Shown: positions 43,039-52,485, numbered from the stretch's first letter. The stretch: 60,356 nt of DNA from Candidatus Mediterraneibacter pullicola (GCA_019117065.1 DXAK01000003.1:1-60356); one strand, 5' to 3'. The notes: generated by a model from the sequence alone, not told the origin. Numbers and translations are program-made.

Positions 43039-43848
43039 TTACACCACAGCTGTCCCTTCAACCGCAGCGCCGCTGAACTCGCAGGAACTTAGCTGTTCTT
43101 CCGGCAGGTAGCAGGTACGGCGTTCCTTTTTTACAAGCTCTCTTACTAATTCCGTCGCAGGATTTCGGAGCAGTTCGCCCGGCTCCGCAAACTGTTCGAT
43201 CCTCCCACCATCCATAACGAGAACTTTTGTACCAAGCTTTAGCGCTTCGGAAATATCATGGGTAACAAACAGCACTGTAATGCCTGTCTGCTCATAAATC
43301 CGCTTTAGCTCTGTCTGAAGCTGTCCCCGCGTGATCTCGTCCACAGCGCCGAAGGGTTCATCCATCAGAAGAATATCCGGTGACGCCGCCAGAGCGCGGG
43401 CAATGCCAACTCTTTGCTGTTGTCCGCCCGAAAGTTCGGATGGATAGCGGTGCTTCATATCTTCAGGAAGCCCGATAATTTCCATCCATTTGGATACGGC
43501 GGCTTTCGTTTTTTCTTTATCGCGCTTGTTCAAAAGGTTCGGAACATACGAAATATTTTGTTCCACTGTCATATGGGGGAACAGCATGCTTCCCTGAATG
43601 GCATAGCCGATATTCCGCCGTAGCTGTGTCTGATCTTTGTCTCGGATATTCTCGCCGTCCACAAAGATATCCCCTGAGTCCGGCAGGATTAACCCGTTCA
43701 CCATTTTAAGGGCAGTTGTCTTTCCACAGCCTGATGAACCGATAATCGTTACAAATTCACCCTTTCCCACAAAGAGGTTAAATCCCTCCATAATAACCTT
43801 ATCGCCGTATGCTTTTTTAATATTTCTAAATTCAATCGCTGTTTTCAT
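43039..43848 (-). CDS. opuCA: Glycine betaine/carnitine/choline ABC transporter ATP-binding protein
   Basis: This 269-residue ATPase of the ProV/OpuCA type has GSSGCGKTTALKMVNGL (about 36-52), the signature LSGGQQQRVG, Walker B LLMDEPFGAVD and the H-loop VTHD. It lacks the C-terminal CBS pair of longer OpuA-type subunits. ATG 43848 follows AGGTGG. It begins 11 bp after the permease-binding protein gene. Confidence 0.9.
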   Translation of the reverse strand: MKTAIEFRNIKKAYGDKVIMEGFNLFVGKGEFVTIIGSSGCGKTTALKMVNGLILPDSGDIFVDGENIRDKDQTQLRRNIGYAIQGSMLFPHMTVEQNISYVPNLLNKRDKEKTKAAVSKWMEIIGLPEDMKHRYPSELSGGQQQRVGIARALAASPDILLMDEPFGAVDEITRGQLQTELKRIYEQTGITVLFVTHDISEALKLGTKVLVMDGGRIEQFAEPGELLRNPATELVRELVKKERRTCYLPEEQLSSCEFSGAAVEGTAVV

Positions 43849-43859
43849 TTTGTTCCACC

Positions 43860-45398
43860 TCACTGTAAAAGATCGTGACTGCGGAGAAAATCTTCCGCCA
43901 CACCTCTTGGTTCCTTATTTTTTGTCTCAACGGAATAATTCATCGCCGCCATATCGCTGTCGGTAATTAGTCCGTTCAGCTTTTCAAATATTACCTCCAG
44001 CTCCGGGTGTTTCTCAAGTACTTCTGCGCGAATCACATTCCCGCAGATATAGGAGGGATAAAACTGTTTGTCATCTTCAAGAACAACCACATCGGAAGCT
44101 GAGAGCTGTCCGTCTGTTGTAAAAATTACCATGACGTCGATCTTTCCCTGATTGATCGCCTGATATTTCAGCCCGATATCCATATCCATTGTTTGTCCGA
44201 AATTCAATCCATAAGTCTCACAAAGAGCGTCATAACCATCCTCTCGTTCAAAGAAATCATATTCCGCGCCAAAAGTGAGGCTGTCTGCCACATCTTGCAG
44301 ATCTGAATAGGTTTCCAAGTTATATTTCTCTGCAATTTCACGACGGACAACTAATCCGTACGTGTTGTTAAAGCCGTACATTCCAACCCATTTCATATCA
44401 AATTGCGCGCTGTATTCATCCTCCAAGGTGCCGAACAAATCCTCCGTATACAGACCGTTGTGCTTGAGCACCATATTCCAGCCCGTACCAGTGTATTCGG
44501 GATACAGATCAAACTCTCCGCTCTCCATCCCGGGCTGGATATTCGACGTCCCGCCGCCGACGCCCTGCGTCAGCTCCACATTCAGATTTGTATTCTGTTC
44601 AATGAGGATATCCAGCATTTCACCGAGAATATATTGCTCCGTCATAGGTTTTGTAGCAATATGCAGAGTATCCTTTTGCTGTGTGTTCATAAACACGCCG
44701 CCCGCGATGCTCAGGCAGAGGACAACGGCAATAACCGCCATAATTTTATTAGTCTTCTTTGCTTTCACACTGTGTCTGCCCATCCGTTTCTCAATAAATC
44801 CAAGCGCTAGATCCATCACAAGCGCAAGAAGCGCAATCATTAGGCTGCCCGCCATGGTCATTGACGCGTTGTTCGTAGTGATGCCCCGGTAAATTGCAAC
44901 GCCCAGACCACCTGCGCCGATGAAGGAAGCAATACCTGCAAGGGCAATCGTCATGGTCACCATATTGCGCATCCCTGACATAATCACAGGCATGGCGAGA
45001 GGAAGTTTGATTTTAAACAGAATTTGCGTTTTTGTGCTTCCCATACCCTTTGCTGCCTCCAAAATGGCAGGGTCTACATTGGCAATCCCTGTATGCGTGT
45101 TCCGCACCATGGGGAGCAGCGCGTAAATTGTCAGCGCAATGACCGCAGTCACATTGCCCACGCCAGAGAAGGGAATTAGAAAACCTAGCATGGAAATGGA
45201 CGGTATCGTATACAGAAAATTGATTACGCCCAAAGCTGGTTTTGCAGTTTTTTGAAATTCGCTAATCAGGATTCCCACAAGCCCTCCAAGCAGGATGGCA
45301 ATGAAAATGGAAACCAGCGATATTCCCAAATGCTCCAATAATAACTCTAAGAAAAAACTCTTTCTGTCAGCAAAAACAGACCACATATCTCTTATCAT
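43860..45398 (-). CDS. opuCBC: Fused osmoprotectant permease and substrate-binding protein
   Basis: This 512-residue fusion has N-terminal 220 residues forming the OpuCB-type permease (five to six TM, MGSTKTQILFKIKLPLAMP loop). A further TM (about 220-240) follows, and the remaining 265 residues are an OpuCC-type binding domain (PEYTGTGW, YAINQGKIDVMVIFTTDGQ region). The fusion tethers the binding domain to the channel and is common in Firmicutes. ATG 45398 with GGAG was chosen. Likely substrates are quaternary amines. Confidence 0.9.
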   Translation of the reverse strand: MIRDMWSVFADRKSFFLELLLEHLGISLVSIFIAILLGGLVGILISEFQKTAKPALGVINFLYTIPSISMLGFLIPFSGVGNVTAVIALTIYALLPMVRNTHTGIANVDPAILEAAKGMGSTKTQILFKIKLPLAMPVIMSGMRNMVTMTIALAGIASFIGAGGLGVAIYRGITTNNASMTMAGSLMIALLALVMDLALGFIEKRMGRHSVKAKKTNKIMAVIAVVLCLSIAGGVFMNTQQKDTLHIATKPMTEQYILGEMLDILIEQNTNLNVELTQGVGGGTSNIQPGMESGEFDLYPEYTGTGWNMVLKHNGLYTEDLFGTLEDEYSAQFDMKWVGMYGFNNTYGLVVRREIAEKYNLETYSDLQDVADSLTFGAEYDFFEREDGYDALCETYGLNFGQTMDMDIGLKYQAINQGKIDVMVIFTTDGQLSASDVVVLEDDKQFYPSYICGNVIRAEVLEKHPELEVIFEKLNGLITDSDMAAMNYSVETKNKEPRGVAEDFLRSHDLLQ

Positions 45399-45411
45399 GT
45401 CCGCACACTCC

Positions 45412-46284
45412 TTATTCTTTATCATCTTTCTCAAAACTTGGCCGCTGGATACGGCTTTGTTCCACTTCTCTTTGCACGCCTCTTGCATATCTGATTTCAG
45501 GATAACCGAATCCGATGATCATACCGATGTAGTGATGATCCGGAATATCCAGCATTGCTCTGATATCAGGCATCCGCTCCAGCACCCCCAGAGGGAATGT
45601 AAGCATCACGGCCCCAAGCCCGCGAGAGGCACAGAGCAATTCGAAATATGTCCCGGCAATCAACACATCCTGAACAGGTTCCCCTTGTCCCAGCGGCGCG
45701 TGAGGAATCAAAATGTGCGGTGCCCCGCAGAACAGCATATCGGCACGAACCGTCTTCTCCCACCGCTTCATATCCCCGTACGCCTCCCTTTCGAAACCTT
45801 TCGGATAAACGCCCTGCACCGCCAGCTCCTCCATCCGGGAGTACGCAAGCCTTCGGAACCGTTTCATCTGTTCTTTATCGTCAATCAATGTAAATTCCAC
45901 CTGTTGCTTATTGCCGCCGTTCGGCGCGCTTGCCAGCTGCTTTAACATGCCGTTTATGATGGCGGCGTCAACATTTTTATCCTTATACCTTCTGCAGGAA
46001 TGTCTGTTAGCGATCAGCGAATCCATCACCGGCGCAGTTGTTGCACAGTCGGCAACGGGCAGGCTGTTCTCCGGTTCGTGCCCAAAAATGGAAATAGCGC
46101 CCGTCGGACAGACCGCAAGACAATGTTCACATTTCCAGCATCCGTTCCACCCGAATTCTTTGAAATCCACAATTTCAGCCTTTTTTGAATGATTCAAAAA
46201 AAGCACTCCTCCGGGGCAGACCTTTACGCATTTCCCGCAGGCCACACATTTATCTGTGTCAACAATAAAATTTGCCTTGTTCAT
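45412..46284 (-). CDS. 4Fe-4S ferredoxin-nitroreductase fusion
   Basis: This 290-residue protein has an N-terminal ferredoxin domain with CVACGKCVKVCP and CWKCEHCLAVCP (about 13-60), followed by an FMN-binding nitroreductase domain starting NRHSCRRYKD (about 93-102) and containing APNGGNKQ. It probably passes electrons from ferredoxin to flavin for reduction of quinones, nitro compounds or similar. It is divergent from an HxlR regulator. Confidence 0.9.
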   Translation of the reverse strand: MNKANFIVDTDKCVACGKCVKVCPGGVLFLNHSKKAEIVDFKEFGWNGCWKCEHCLAVCPTGAISIFGHEPENSLPVADCATTAPVMDSLIANRHSCRRYKDKNVDAAIINGMLKQLASAPNGGNKQQVEFTLIDDKEQMKRFRRLAYSRMEELAVQGVYPKGFEREAYGDMKRWEKTVRADMLFCGAPHILIPHAPLGQGEPVQDVLIAGTYFELLCASRGLGAVMLTFPLGVLERMPDIRAMLDIPDHHYIGMIIGFGYPEIRYARGVQREVEQSRIQRPSFEKDDKE

Positions 46285-46533
46285 AACCGCTACCTCCGTC
46301 CCTCATTCTGACATCATTGTAGCCGTTGTTTATCTTCCTTACAAGTACGCACCTTTTTATAACCTATGTTACCTTTGTGTGACTTTTGTGTTATTTCAGG
46401 TGTCGCAGGGCAAAAAATTTTTAAAGTTTTTTGAAGATACGGCATACCTCACTTGATTCTACCGGGTATCCTGCATTATAATCGTGATGTAATATCGGAA
46501 TATGAACGAATAAAAATCCGGGAGGTATTAAAT

Positions 46534-46860
46534 ATGCTGACAAAAGAAGAAATGCCTGCCTGTCCTGTGGCGACGACTGTACAGCTGATCGGAAGCAAAT
46601 GGAAACTTCTGATTATAAGAAATCTGCTTGTCCGCCCGTGGCGTTTTAATGAGCTTAGGAAAGATTTAGAGGGAATCAGCCAAAAAGTGCTGACCGATTC
46701 CCTTCGCTCCATGGAGGAGGACGGAATCGTCACCCGGACCGTTTATCCGGAAGTTCCGCCCAGAGTGGAATATTCTTTGAGCGAGCTAGGAGAATCTATG
46801 CGCCCCGTTATCAAGGCGATGGAACAGTGGGGAATTGACTATAAAACACAGAACAGTTAA
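46534..46860 (+). CDS. HxlR family transcriptional regulator
   Basis: This 108-residue winged-helix protein has the family start CPVATTVQLIGSKWKLLIIR (about 10-29) and the wing FNELRKDLEGISQKVLTDSLR. The Cys before the first helix is the redox-sensing position in some members. GGAGG precedes the ATG. It probably controls the divergent ferredoxin-nitroreductase gene. Confidence 0.9.
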   Translation: MLTKEEMPACPVATTVQLIGSKWKLLIIRNLLVRPWRFNELRKDLEGISQKVLTDSLRSMEEDGIVTRTVYPEVPPRVEYSLSELGESMRPVIKAMEQWGIDYKTQNS

Positions 46861-46906
46861 GTAAAACCATCTTTCTTATACATACAATCACAGATTTTTC
46901 TGACAT

Positions 46907-46993
46907 GAGCAAAGAAGTTCCCGGAGATGTTATCCTATGAGCAATTCTTCGAAGTAAACAGAATGCTTTTGCGATAGGACACACCCCGGGAAC
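46907..46993. other. Nested stem-loop region between hxlR-type gene and glcT
   Basis: GTTCCCGG (46917-46924) pairs with CCGGGAAC (46986-46993), TCCTAT (46933-46938) with ATAGGA (46974-46979), and a shorter inner pairing (GCAA/TTGC) follows. It lies between convergent genes and could be a bidirectional terminator or an RNA. No T-run marks it as a simple terminator. Confidence 0.5.
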
Positions 46994-47018
46994 ACATGTT
47001 ATCTATATTTTTATCTCT

Positions 47019-47852
47019 TCACACCGCATCCGGGTCAATCACTCTCTGAATATGGATCGCAAGAAATCCAATCTCCTCCCGCGCCACTTCCTTTTTCAGT
47101 GCCTGCCCCATAAAACGGCACACATCTTCAGCCGCCTTCCCTGTCTCAGGATAGTTGCTGAATATAAAATCATTAAAGTCTGCTTTCGTGGATTCTCCGT
47201 TCCGCGTCCGCGCCACCATATAATACAGATGACTCATCAGTCTCGTATAGGCCAGTGAATCCTCCTCAAACTTCTGTCCGAAGGCATTCTCTATCATACG
47301 GATCCCTTCATTGATGATGCGTGTTGTGTCAAGAGTCTGGAATACCTGCTCATCAGACAGTCCCGCATGGATATGGATCGTGATAAATCCCACCTCGTCG
47401 TCCGATATCTCGTATCCCATCATCTCACGGATAATGTCTCTCCCGCGCAGCGCCACGGTATACTCTTTTGAGAAAAGGACCCGGATATCGGGAGTAAACG
47501 GATTTGGTATCTGCCGGTTTTCCTCCGCCCGCTTCACCGCAAGAGCAATGTGGTCTGCCATAGGAAGAAGAATATCCCTGTTCATATTTTGAAACACTTT
47601 TTCTGCTTCCTCGATGATCCTCCCCGCCGCTTCGATGAATACGGGCTGGATTCCATTGACCGCTTTGAGGGCGGACTGATCCTTTTTCCGCGTAACAAGG
47701 GAATATACTCTTGCCCCGGGAAGGCAGTCTATCTGCTGGGTCGGACGTTTACCGAATCCCACGCCGTTTCCCAGCAGTATCATCTCCTTCCCTGTCTCAC
47801 TGTGATAGACTAGTATTCCATTATTGTTCAATACCTTTATCACCCGATACAT
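47019..47852 (-). CDS. glcT: PRD-containing antiterminator, GlcT/LicT type
   Basis: This 277-residue protein has the N-terminal RNA-binding CAT domain (about 1-58, MYRVIKVLNNNGILV, LGNGVGFGKR) and two PRD domains with conserved His (DHIALAVKRAEEN, HIHAGLSDEQ, HLYYMVART, FLAIHIQR). PTS phosphorylation of PRD residues controls dimer activity. It sits 73 bp downstream of ptsG, whose leader has a matching antiterminator target. Confidence 0.92.
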   Translation of the reverse strand: MYRVIKVLNNNGILVYHSETGKEMILLGNGVGFGKRPTQQIDCLPGARVYSLVTRKKDQSALKAVNGIQPVFIEAAGRIIEEAEKVFQNMNRDILLPMADHIALAVKRAEENRQIPNPFTPDIRVLFSKEYTVALRGRDIIREMMGYEISDDEVGFITIHIHAGLSDEQVFQTLDTTRIINEGIRMIENAFGQKFEEDSLAYTRLMSHLYYMVARTRNGESTKADFNDFIFSNYPETGKAAEDVCRFMGQALKKEVAREEIGFLAIHIQRVIDPDAV

Positions 47853-47925
47853 TCCCCTATACTCCTTCTGCCTTTGGTCTATCTCGCAGCATTTTCTATC
47901 CTTTCAGGATGTCGCACATTTCCCA

Positions 47926-50130
47926 TTAGTTGAAAGAAATGATCTCCGCCACTTCGTCCAACTTATCTGCATTGCCGGCTTTTGTCAGACGGATTTCCTC
48001 ACCTTCCTGAAGGCTTGTAAATACGACGATACACTCGTCTGACTTGGCATGCTCTTTAATATATTGTATATCAAACTCTATGAGCTTGTCACCCTTTTTC
48101 ACACGGTCACCATCTTTCACAAATGCCTCAAATCCCTCTCCGTTTAAGTTTACAGTGTCAACTCCGATATGGATCAGGTATTCTGTTCCATCGTCACTCA
48201 TCAGGCCCACCGCATGCTTTGATGGGAACACAAAAGATACCGTTGCGTCCTCCGGAGCATAAGCCATGCCTTCCTCCGGGCGGATAATATATCCGTCACC
48301 CATCATTTTCCCTGCAAATGCTTCATCACAAGCTTCTGTGATAGACGCCGCCTCACCCCTGACCGGGCTTGTAAGGATCTTTTTCACAGTTCCCGTGCCT
48401 ATGTTTCCCTTTTCTGCATCAGAGTTATCTTCGGAAACAGCCCCTCCTGCGTCAATCGCCTCCTGTCCGGCGGCCACAGAAGCATCCGGGATATACTCCT
48501 CGTCCGGAGCCGTCTCAAGGTAATCCTCAAGTTCTGATTTAATCACTGACACGGACGGTCCGTATATAACTTGAATACCCTGTCCTTTTCTCAGGATGCC
48601 CGAAGGGGAAGTTGCCTTTAAGATGTCTTCATTTACCAGTTCGGGCTTCACAACTGTGCAGCGCAGCCTTGTGGCACAGCAATCCACATCCGAGATGTTT
48701 TTCTTTCCGCCAAGCCCCTGCGTGATCAGAAGACTTCTTTCATTTGCAGCGCTGCCTGTCTGCGTGCCTGCCTCCTCCGTGCTTTGTTTCGCCTGATAGT
48801 CTGCTTTTGTAAATAGTTTCGTCTCAGCGTCGTCATCCTCACGTCCCGGCGTCTTTAAGTTAAACTTCTTGATTAGGAAAGTGAAAATCGCATAATACAG
48901 AATGAAATAAATAATACCAACCGGGATGATCAAAAGCCAACTGGTTTTCTCATTGCCCTGCAAGATACCGAAAAGAAACAGATCCAGAAGGCCGCCAGAG
49001 AATGTTAGTCCTACCGCAATATTCAAAATATGAGCGATCATGTATGCTGCCCCTGCCAGCACTACCTGTACCACGAACAACATCGGCGCCACGAACAGAA
49101 ACGAGAATTCGATCGGTTCTGTAATACCTGTCAGCATACATGCCAGCGCAGCGGAGAGCAGAAGGCCGCCCGCCTGTTTCTTCTTCTCAGGTTTTGCGCA
49201 GCGGTACATGGCTAATGCCGCGCCTGGAAGTCCGAAGATCATGAAAATGAACTCTCCCGAGAAATATCTTGTGGCGTCTGCACTAAAATGTACGGTACTG
49301 GGATCTGCAAGCTGCGCAAAGAAAATATTCTGTCCGCCCTGTATAAGCTGCCCTGCCACTTCCATGGATCCGCCGACCGCTGTCTGCCAGAAGGGAAGGT
49401 AGAATACGTGATGCAGTCCAAACGGGATAAGCGCACGTTTAATAATACCAAAGATCAGCGTTCCCACATATCCTGTCCCTGTTACCAGACCGCCCAATGC
49501 ATAGATGCCGTCCTGAACGAAGGGCCACAGGAAATACATCAGAATTCCCACGCCCACGTATGTAATCGTGGAGATAATCGGTACAAATCTTGACCCTCCA
49601 AAAAATGACAGCGCATTCGGGAGCTGTATCTTGTAAAATTTATTGTGGAGAGCTGCCACTCCAAGCCCGACTATGATACCGCCAAACACACCCATCTGCA
49701 GCGTCTGGATTCCGCAGATCGAAGAAATTGTTCCTCCAAGCACATTCTCCGCAATGGTCCCATCCCCAAGGATATCCCCCTGAAGCACGAGCATCGCATT
49801 GATGGATATATGCATAACAAAAAAGGAAATCATTGCCGCCAGAGCAGCCACTTCTTTTTCTTTTTTTGCCATTCCAATGGCAACTCCCACCGCAAAAATG
49901 AGCGGCAGATTATCAAAAATAACGCTTCCTGCCTTGCTCATGACCGTAAGCAGTGCGTGAAGTATAGTACCTTCCCCGAGAATGGATTGAAGTCCGTATG
50001 TCTCGATCATGGTCGCATTGGTAAACGAGCTTCCGATACCGAGCAAAAGCCCTGCCACCGGGAGAATCGCAATGGGGAGCATGAAGCTTCGCCCTACTCT
50101 TTGCAATACTCCAAAAATCTTGTCTTTCAT
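47926..50130 (-). CDS. ptsG: PTS glucose-type transporter, EIICBA
   Basis: This 734-residue PTS permease has EIIC (about 1-430, about ten TM), EIIB (about 480-560, phospho-Cys in DVDCCATRLR), and EIIA (about 590-734, phospho-His in LIHIGVDTV). It imports and phosphorylates glucose or a related sugar using PEP via HPr. ATG 50130 follows AAGGAGG; the frame extends upstream into the tandem array without homology. The leader contains antitermination signals and an unusual repeat array. Confidence 0.95.
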   Translation of the reverse strand: MKDKIFGVLQRVGRSFMLPIAILPVAGLLLGIGSSFTNATMIETYGLQSILGEGTILHALLTVMSKAGSVIFDNLPLIFAVGVAIGMAKKEKEVAALAAMISFFVMHISINAMLVLQGDILGDGTIAENVLGGTISSICGIQTLQMGVFGGIIVGLGVAALHNKFYKIQLPNALSFFGGSRFVPIISTITYVGVGILMYFLWPFVQDGIYALGGLVTGTGYVGTLIFGIIKRALIPFGLHHVFYLPFWQTAVGGSMEVAGQLIQGGQNIFFAQLADPSTVHFSADATRYFSGEFIFMIFGLPGAALAMYRCAKPEKKKQAGGLLLSAALACMLTGITEPIEFSFLFVAPMLFVVQVVLAGAAYMIAHILNIAVGLTFSGGLLDLFLFGILQGNEKTSWLLIIPVGIIYFILYYAIFTFLIKKFNLKTPGREDDDAETKLFTKADYQAKQSTEEAGTQTGSAANERSLLITQGLGGKKNISDVDCCATRLRCTVVKPELVNEDILKATSPSGILRKGQGIQVIYGPSVSVIKSELEDYLETAPDEEYIPDASVAAGQEAIDAGGAVSEDNSDAEKGNIGTGTVKKILTSPVRGEAASITEACDEAFAGKMMGDGYIIRPEEGMAYAPEDATVSFVFPSKHAVGLMSDDGTEYLIHIGVDTVNLNGEGFEAFVKDGDRVKKGDKLIEFDIQYIKEHAKSDECIVVFTSLQEGEEIRLTKAGNADKLDEVAEIISFN

Positions 50131-50173
50131 CTGTTTTCCTCCTTGTCTTCCTCTGCAAGACCGTGTCCCCGCC

Positions 50174-50504
50174 GTGCCGCGCACCTCGCCTCCGCTTTGC
50201 TTCGCCTCGGTCGCGGGCTTCCGCTTCCCTCCGGCTCTACGCCGTGCTGCGCACCTCGTCTCCGCTTTGCTTCGCCTCGGTCGCGGGCTTCCGCTTCCCT
50301 TCGGCTCTACGCCGTGCTGCGCACCTCGTCTCCGCTTTGCTTCGCCTCGGTCGCGGGCTTCCGCTTCCCTTCGGCTTTACGCCGTGCCGCGCACCTCGTC
50401 TTCGCTTTGCTTCGCCTCGGTCGCGGGCTTCCGCTTCCCTTCGGCTTTACGCCGTGCCGCGCACCTCGTCTTCGCTTTGCTTCGCCTCGGTCGCGGGCTT
50501 CCGC
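50174..50504. repeat. 70-bp tandem repeat array in the ptsG leader
   Basis: 4.7 units of exactly 70 bp start at 50174, 50244, 50314, 50384 and 50454 and differ by a few C/T changes. The unit is about 69% G+C, far above the flanks, and C/T-rich on the plus strand. It lies between the antiterminator/terminator and ptsG, so the nascent mRNA carries it. No spacers, so not CRISPR. The unit is not a multiple of three. Confidence 0.95.
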
Positions 50505-50511
50505 CCTATAT

Positions 50512-50564
50512 CCGCACCAGACAGCAAACTGACGAGCAAACTCGCCGTTTGTTGTTTGGTGCGG
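50512..50564. repeat. Large hairpin between array and terminator in ptsG leader
   Basis: CCGCACCAGACAGCAAAC (50512-50529) faces GTTTGTTGTTTGGTGCGG (50547-50564). The 18-bp stem has two G-U wobbles if read on the plus strand, or two A-C mismatches if read on the minus strand. Confidence 0.8.
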
Positions 50565-50588
50565 ATGCACGGCTTGATGCTTACGCGC

Positions 50589-50678
50589 AAAAAAAGCATA
50601 AACTTATCCTCTCTGGCATGTATTGTAATTTACATGTGAAGGATAGTTTATGCCTGCCTAACAGTAACACACTATCTT
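50589..50678 (-). promoter_or_regulatory. GlcT-type antiterminator (RAT) and overlapping terminator
   Basis: On the minus strand the RAT-like hairpin holds GATAGTGTGTTACTG...CAGGCATAAACTATC (50641-50678). Its 3' arm GCATAAACTATCC (50641-50653) also pairs with GGATAAGTTTATGC (50596-50609), followed by T7 (50589-50595). The two folds exclude each other, as in the ptsG and bgl leaders of Bacillus. Confidence 0.9.
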
Positions 50679-50699
50679 GCATATTTAATTTCCTTGTCC

Positions 50700-50729
50700 A
50701 GTATAAACGGATTCCTGCGAAATAGTCAA
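50700..50729 (-). promoter_or_regulatory. ptsG promoter
   Basis: TTGACT (50724-50729) and TATACT (50700-50705) are 18 bp apart on the minus strand, giving a leader of about 560 nt that contains the RAT, the terminator and the tandem array. Confidence 0.6.
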
Positions 50730-50798
50730 TTCAGAAATATCACCTAAATTTCAGTAAAAAATTTGTGCATTATCTACAGTATGTTAGTCTGAAACAGC

Positions 50799-51218
50799 CT
50801 AATCTAATATCTTCATCGCCATATCACCGTCACCGTTCAGGGAAAACCCAACCTTCTCGTAGAATCCTGCCATCAGTTCCCTGTACTGGTCGGGCCCGGT
50901 ATAACCCAGCGGAGCCAGCTTGTATCCCAGCGGAGCTGTGATCAGTGTAACTCCTTTTTTCTGCAGCTGATCGATAATCTCATTCATGCACACTGTCCCA
51001 TAGCCCTTCCCCCTCAGACCGAAATCTGTAAGATAGAACTCTACAATATCTGCCCTTGTCTTTGTCTCCAGCAGATACTCCATATGAAATACGGAAAGCC
51101 CCTTTTCATACACATCTACCGTGCGCGGAAGGTACTGAAACTCTAATATATGGGCGCTCTTATCTTTGAGATCTACCGCCCGGAAATATTCTTTTCTAAT
51201 GTATACTGGTATTGACAT
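50799..51218 (-). CDS. GNAT family N-acetyltransferase
   Basis: This 139-residue protein has an acetyl-CoA loop at GLRGKGYGT (about 67-75) and a C-terminal FYEKVGFSLNGDGDMAMKIL typical of GNAT enzymes. The substrate is unknown. Stand-alone between ptsG and an SseB-like gene. Confidence 0.75.
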   Translation of the reverse strand: MSIPVYIRKEYFRAVDLKDKSAHILEFQYLPRTVDVYEKGLSVFHMEYLLETKTRADIVEFYLTDFGLRGKGYGTVCMNEIIDQLQKKGVTLITAPLGYKLAPLGYTGPDQYRELMAGFYEKVGFSLNGDGDMAMKILD

Positions 51219-51294
51219 ACTCTTTTCTTCCTGATTCTTTTAGCCTTTGCGATCTGCTCCGGCAGCCGGGCATTGCCCTCTCCACTTCAGCGGT

Positions 51295-52065
51295 CTACGC
51301 ATCTGTCTTTTGCATGTTCTGTCTTTCAATCTTAAGCTGTACATTGACCCCAAACGGATTGATAACCACGCCTTTTGTGTTCTCAGCGAGCATCCCGGGA
51401 ATCTGACCGGCGGTTACAACCGCTGTCTTGATCTTCTGACCCCGGCTGAACCGCTGTACTTCCAACATATCGGTAAATACCGGCTGATACATGGTTCCAT
51501 CTTTCTGCTTAAGCAGAGGAATCTGACCGTCCTCCTGCACAACCATGAGAAATGTGCCTTTCCTGTAATGCGCCAGCATTTCTTCCTGAAGTTCCTCTAG
51601 CCCTTCCGTAGGCTGCGGCGACACTTGACGCCACATTTCCTGCACAAAATAAATCGCCGTCAGATGCAGGGCCGGATTTTCCACCAGCTTCTGACCATTC
51701 GGAAACTTATCAGGCATCTTTCTTGTAACTAACTCAGAAAGCTGTACGCTGGTCTGGGTGTCTGTCCCGTAATTGACTGCCAGACAGTTCACCCCCATTG
51801 TATAAAGACTCGTATAGAAAGGCAAAAGCTGTTTATCCTCCATCTTTGCCACCGCCGTGGCATACTTTTCTTCTGAAAGATGTTTTGCTTTTTCCTTTGC
51901 ATCCTCTTCCCTGTAATATAAGAACACCTCATCGTCATATGTCTCCCCGTCACAACAAACAAACGGAAGCTTTGTTGCACTGGATATAATTACATAGAGT
52001 TCCCCGGGGTTACGGAGCGCCGCAAGGGTCTCCTGTTTTGTCACTGTTGTATTATTGTGGCTCAT
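51295..52065 (-). CDS. SseB-like protein
   Basis: This 256-residue soluble protein has a C-terminal domain of the SseB N-terminal type (GTFLMVVQEDGQIPLLKQ, then FTDMLEVQRFSRG and NPFGVNVQL, about 167-248). The preceding half carries a related fold (NPGELYVIISS, YYREEDAKEKA) in the same style, suggesting a duplicated domain. Function is unknown. Confidence 0.75.
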   Translation of the reverse strand: MSHNNTTVTKQETLAALRNPGELYVIISSATKLPFVCCDGETYDDEVFLYYREEDAKEKAKHLSEEKYATAVAKMEDKQLLPFYTSLYTMGVNCLAVNYGTDTQTSVQLSELVTRKMPDKFPNGQKLVENPALHLTAIYFVQEMWRQVSPQPTEGLEELQEEMLAHYRKGTFLMVVQEDGQIPLLKQKDGTMYQPVFTDMLEVQRFSRGQKIKTAVVTAGQIPGMLAENTKGVVINPFGVNVQLKIERQNMQKTDA

Positions 52066-52104
52066 TTTCGTATCTTTCCTTTCTCGTTCCTGTTGGTTAT
52101 TGTA

Positions 52105-52485
52105 TCATAATTTTCTCACCAGTTCCAATAAATACGGAACAAATATAATACATCCGATGATCACAGACACGATCGCAGAAAAGAGCACTGCTCCCGCCGC
52201 TGTATCTTTTGCGATCTTCGCAAGAGGTTTTTTCTCCTCTGTCACAAGATCAACCACAGCCTCTACCGCCGTATTTACAAGTTCCAGAGACACCACAAGC
52301 GCAAAGAGAAGCAGGCAGATGCACCACTCTGCCGCCGTAATGTGAAACAGGGTTCCCGCCAGTGTCACGGCGATGACTGCCAGACAATGAATCTTCATAT
52401 TCCTCTCTTTTTGAATCCCTGTCCATATCCCTTCAAAGGCATATCCAAAACATTTTGTCAACGGATTTTTCTTTCCTTTTTTCAT
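52105..52485 (-). CDS. dgkA: Diacylglycerol/undecaprenol kinase
   Basis: This 126-residue membrane kinase has three TM helices (about 32-50, 54-76 and 97-118) and the ELVNTAVEAVVDL motif with catalytic Glu (about 67-79). In Gram-positives it phosphorylates undecaprenol for wall synthesis. Same direction as the sseB-like gene. Confidence 0.92.
   Translation of the reverse strand: MKKGKKNPLTKCFGYAFEGIWTGIQKERNMKIHCLAVIAVTLAGTLFHITAAEWCICLLLFALVVSLELVNTAVEAVVDLVTEEKKPLAKIAKDTAAGAVLFSAIVSVIIGCIIFVPYLLELVRKL

Noticed and set aside
50174..50504. CRISPR array
   Set aside because: Units are contiguous with no unique spacers, and no cas genes are present.
49645..50725. Long plus-strand open frames through the 70-bp array
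   Set aside because: The array is GC-rich and its unit is not a multiple of three, so all three frames stay open together; the frames lack start sites and the products are Arg/Ser/Leu repeats. They run against ptsG.
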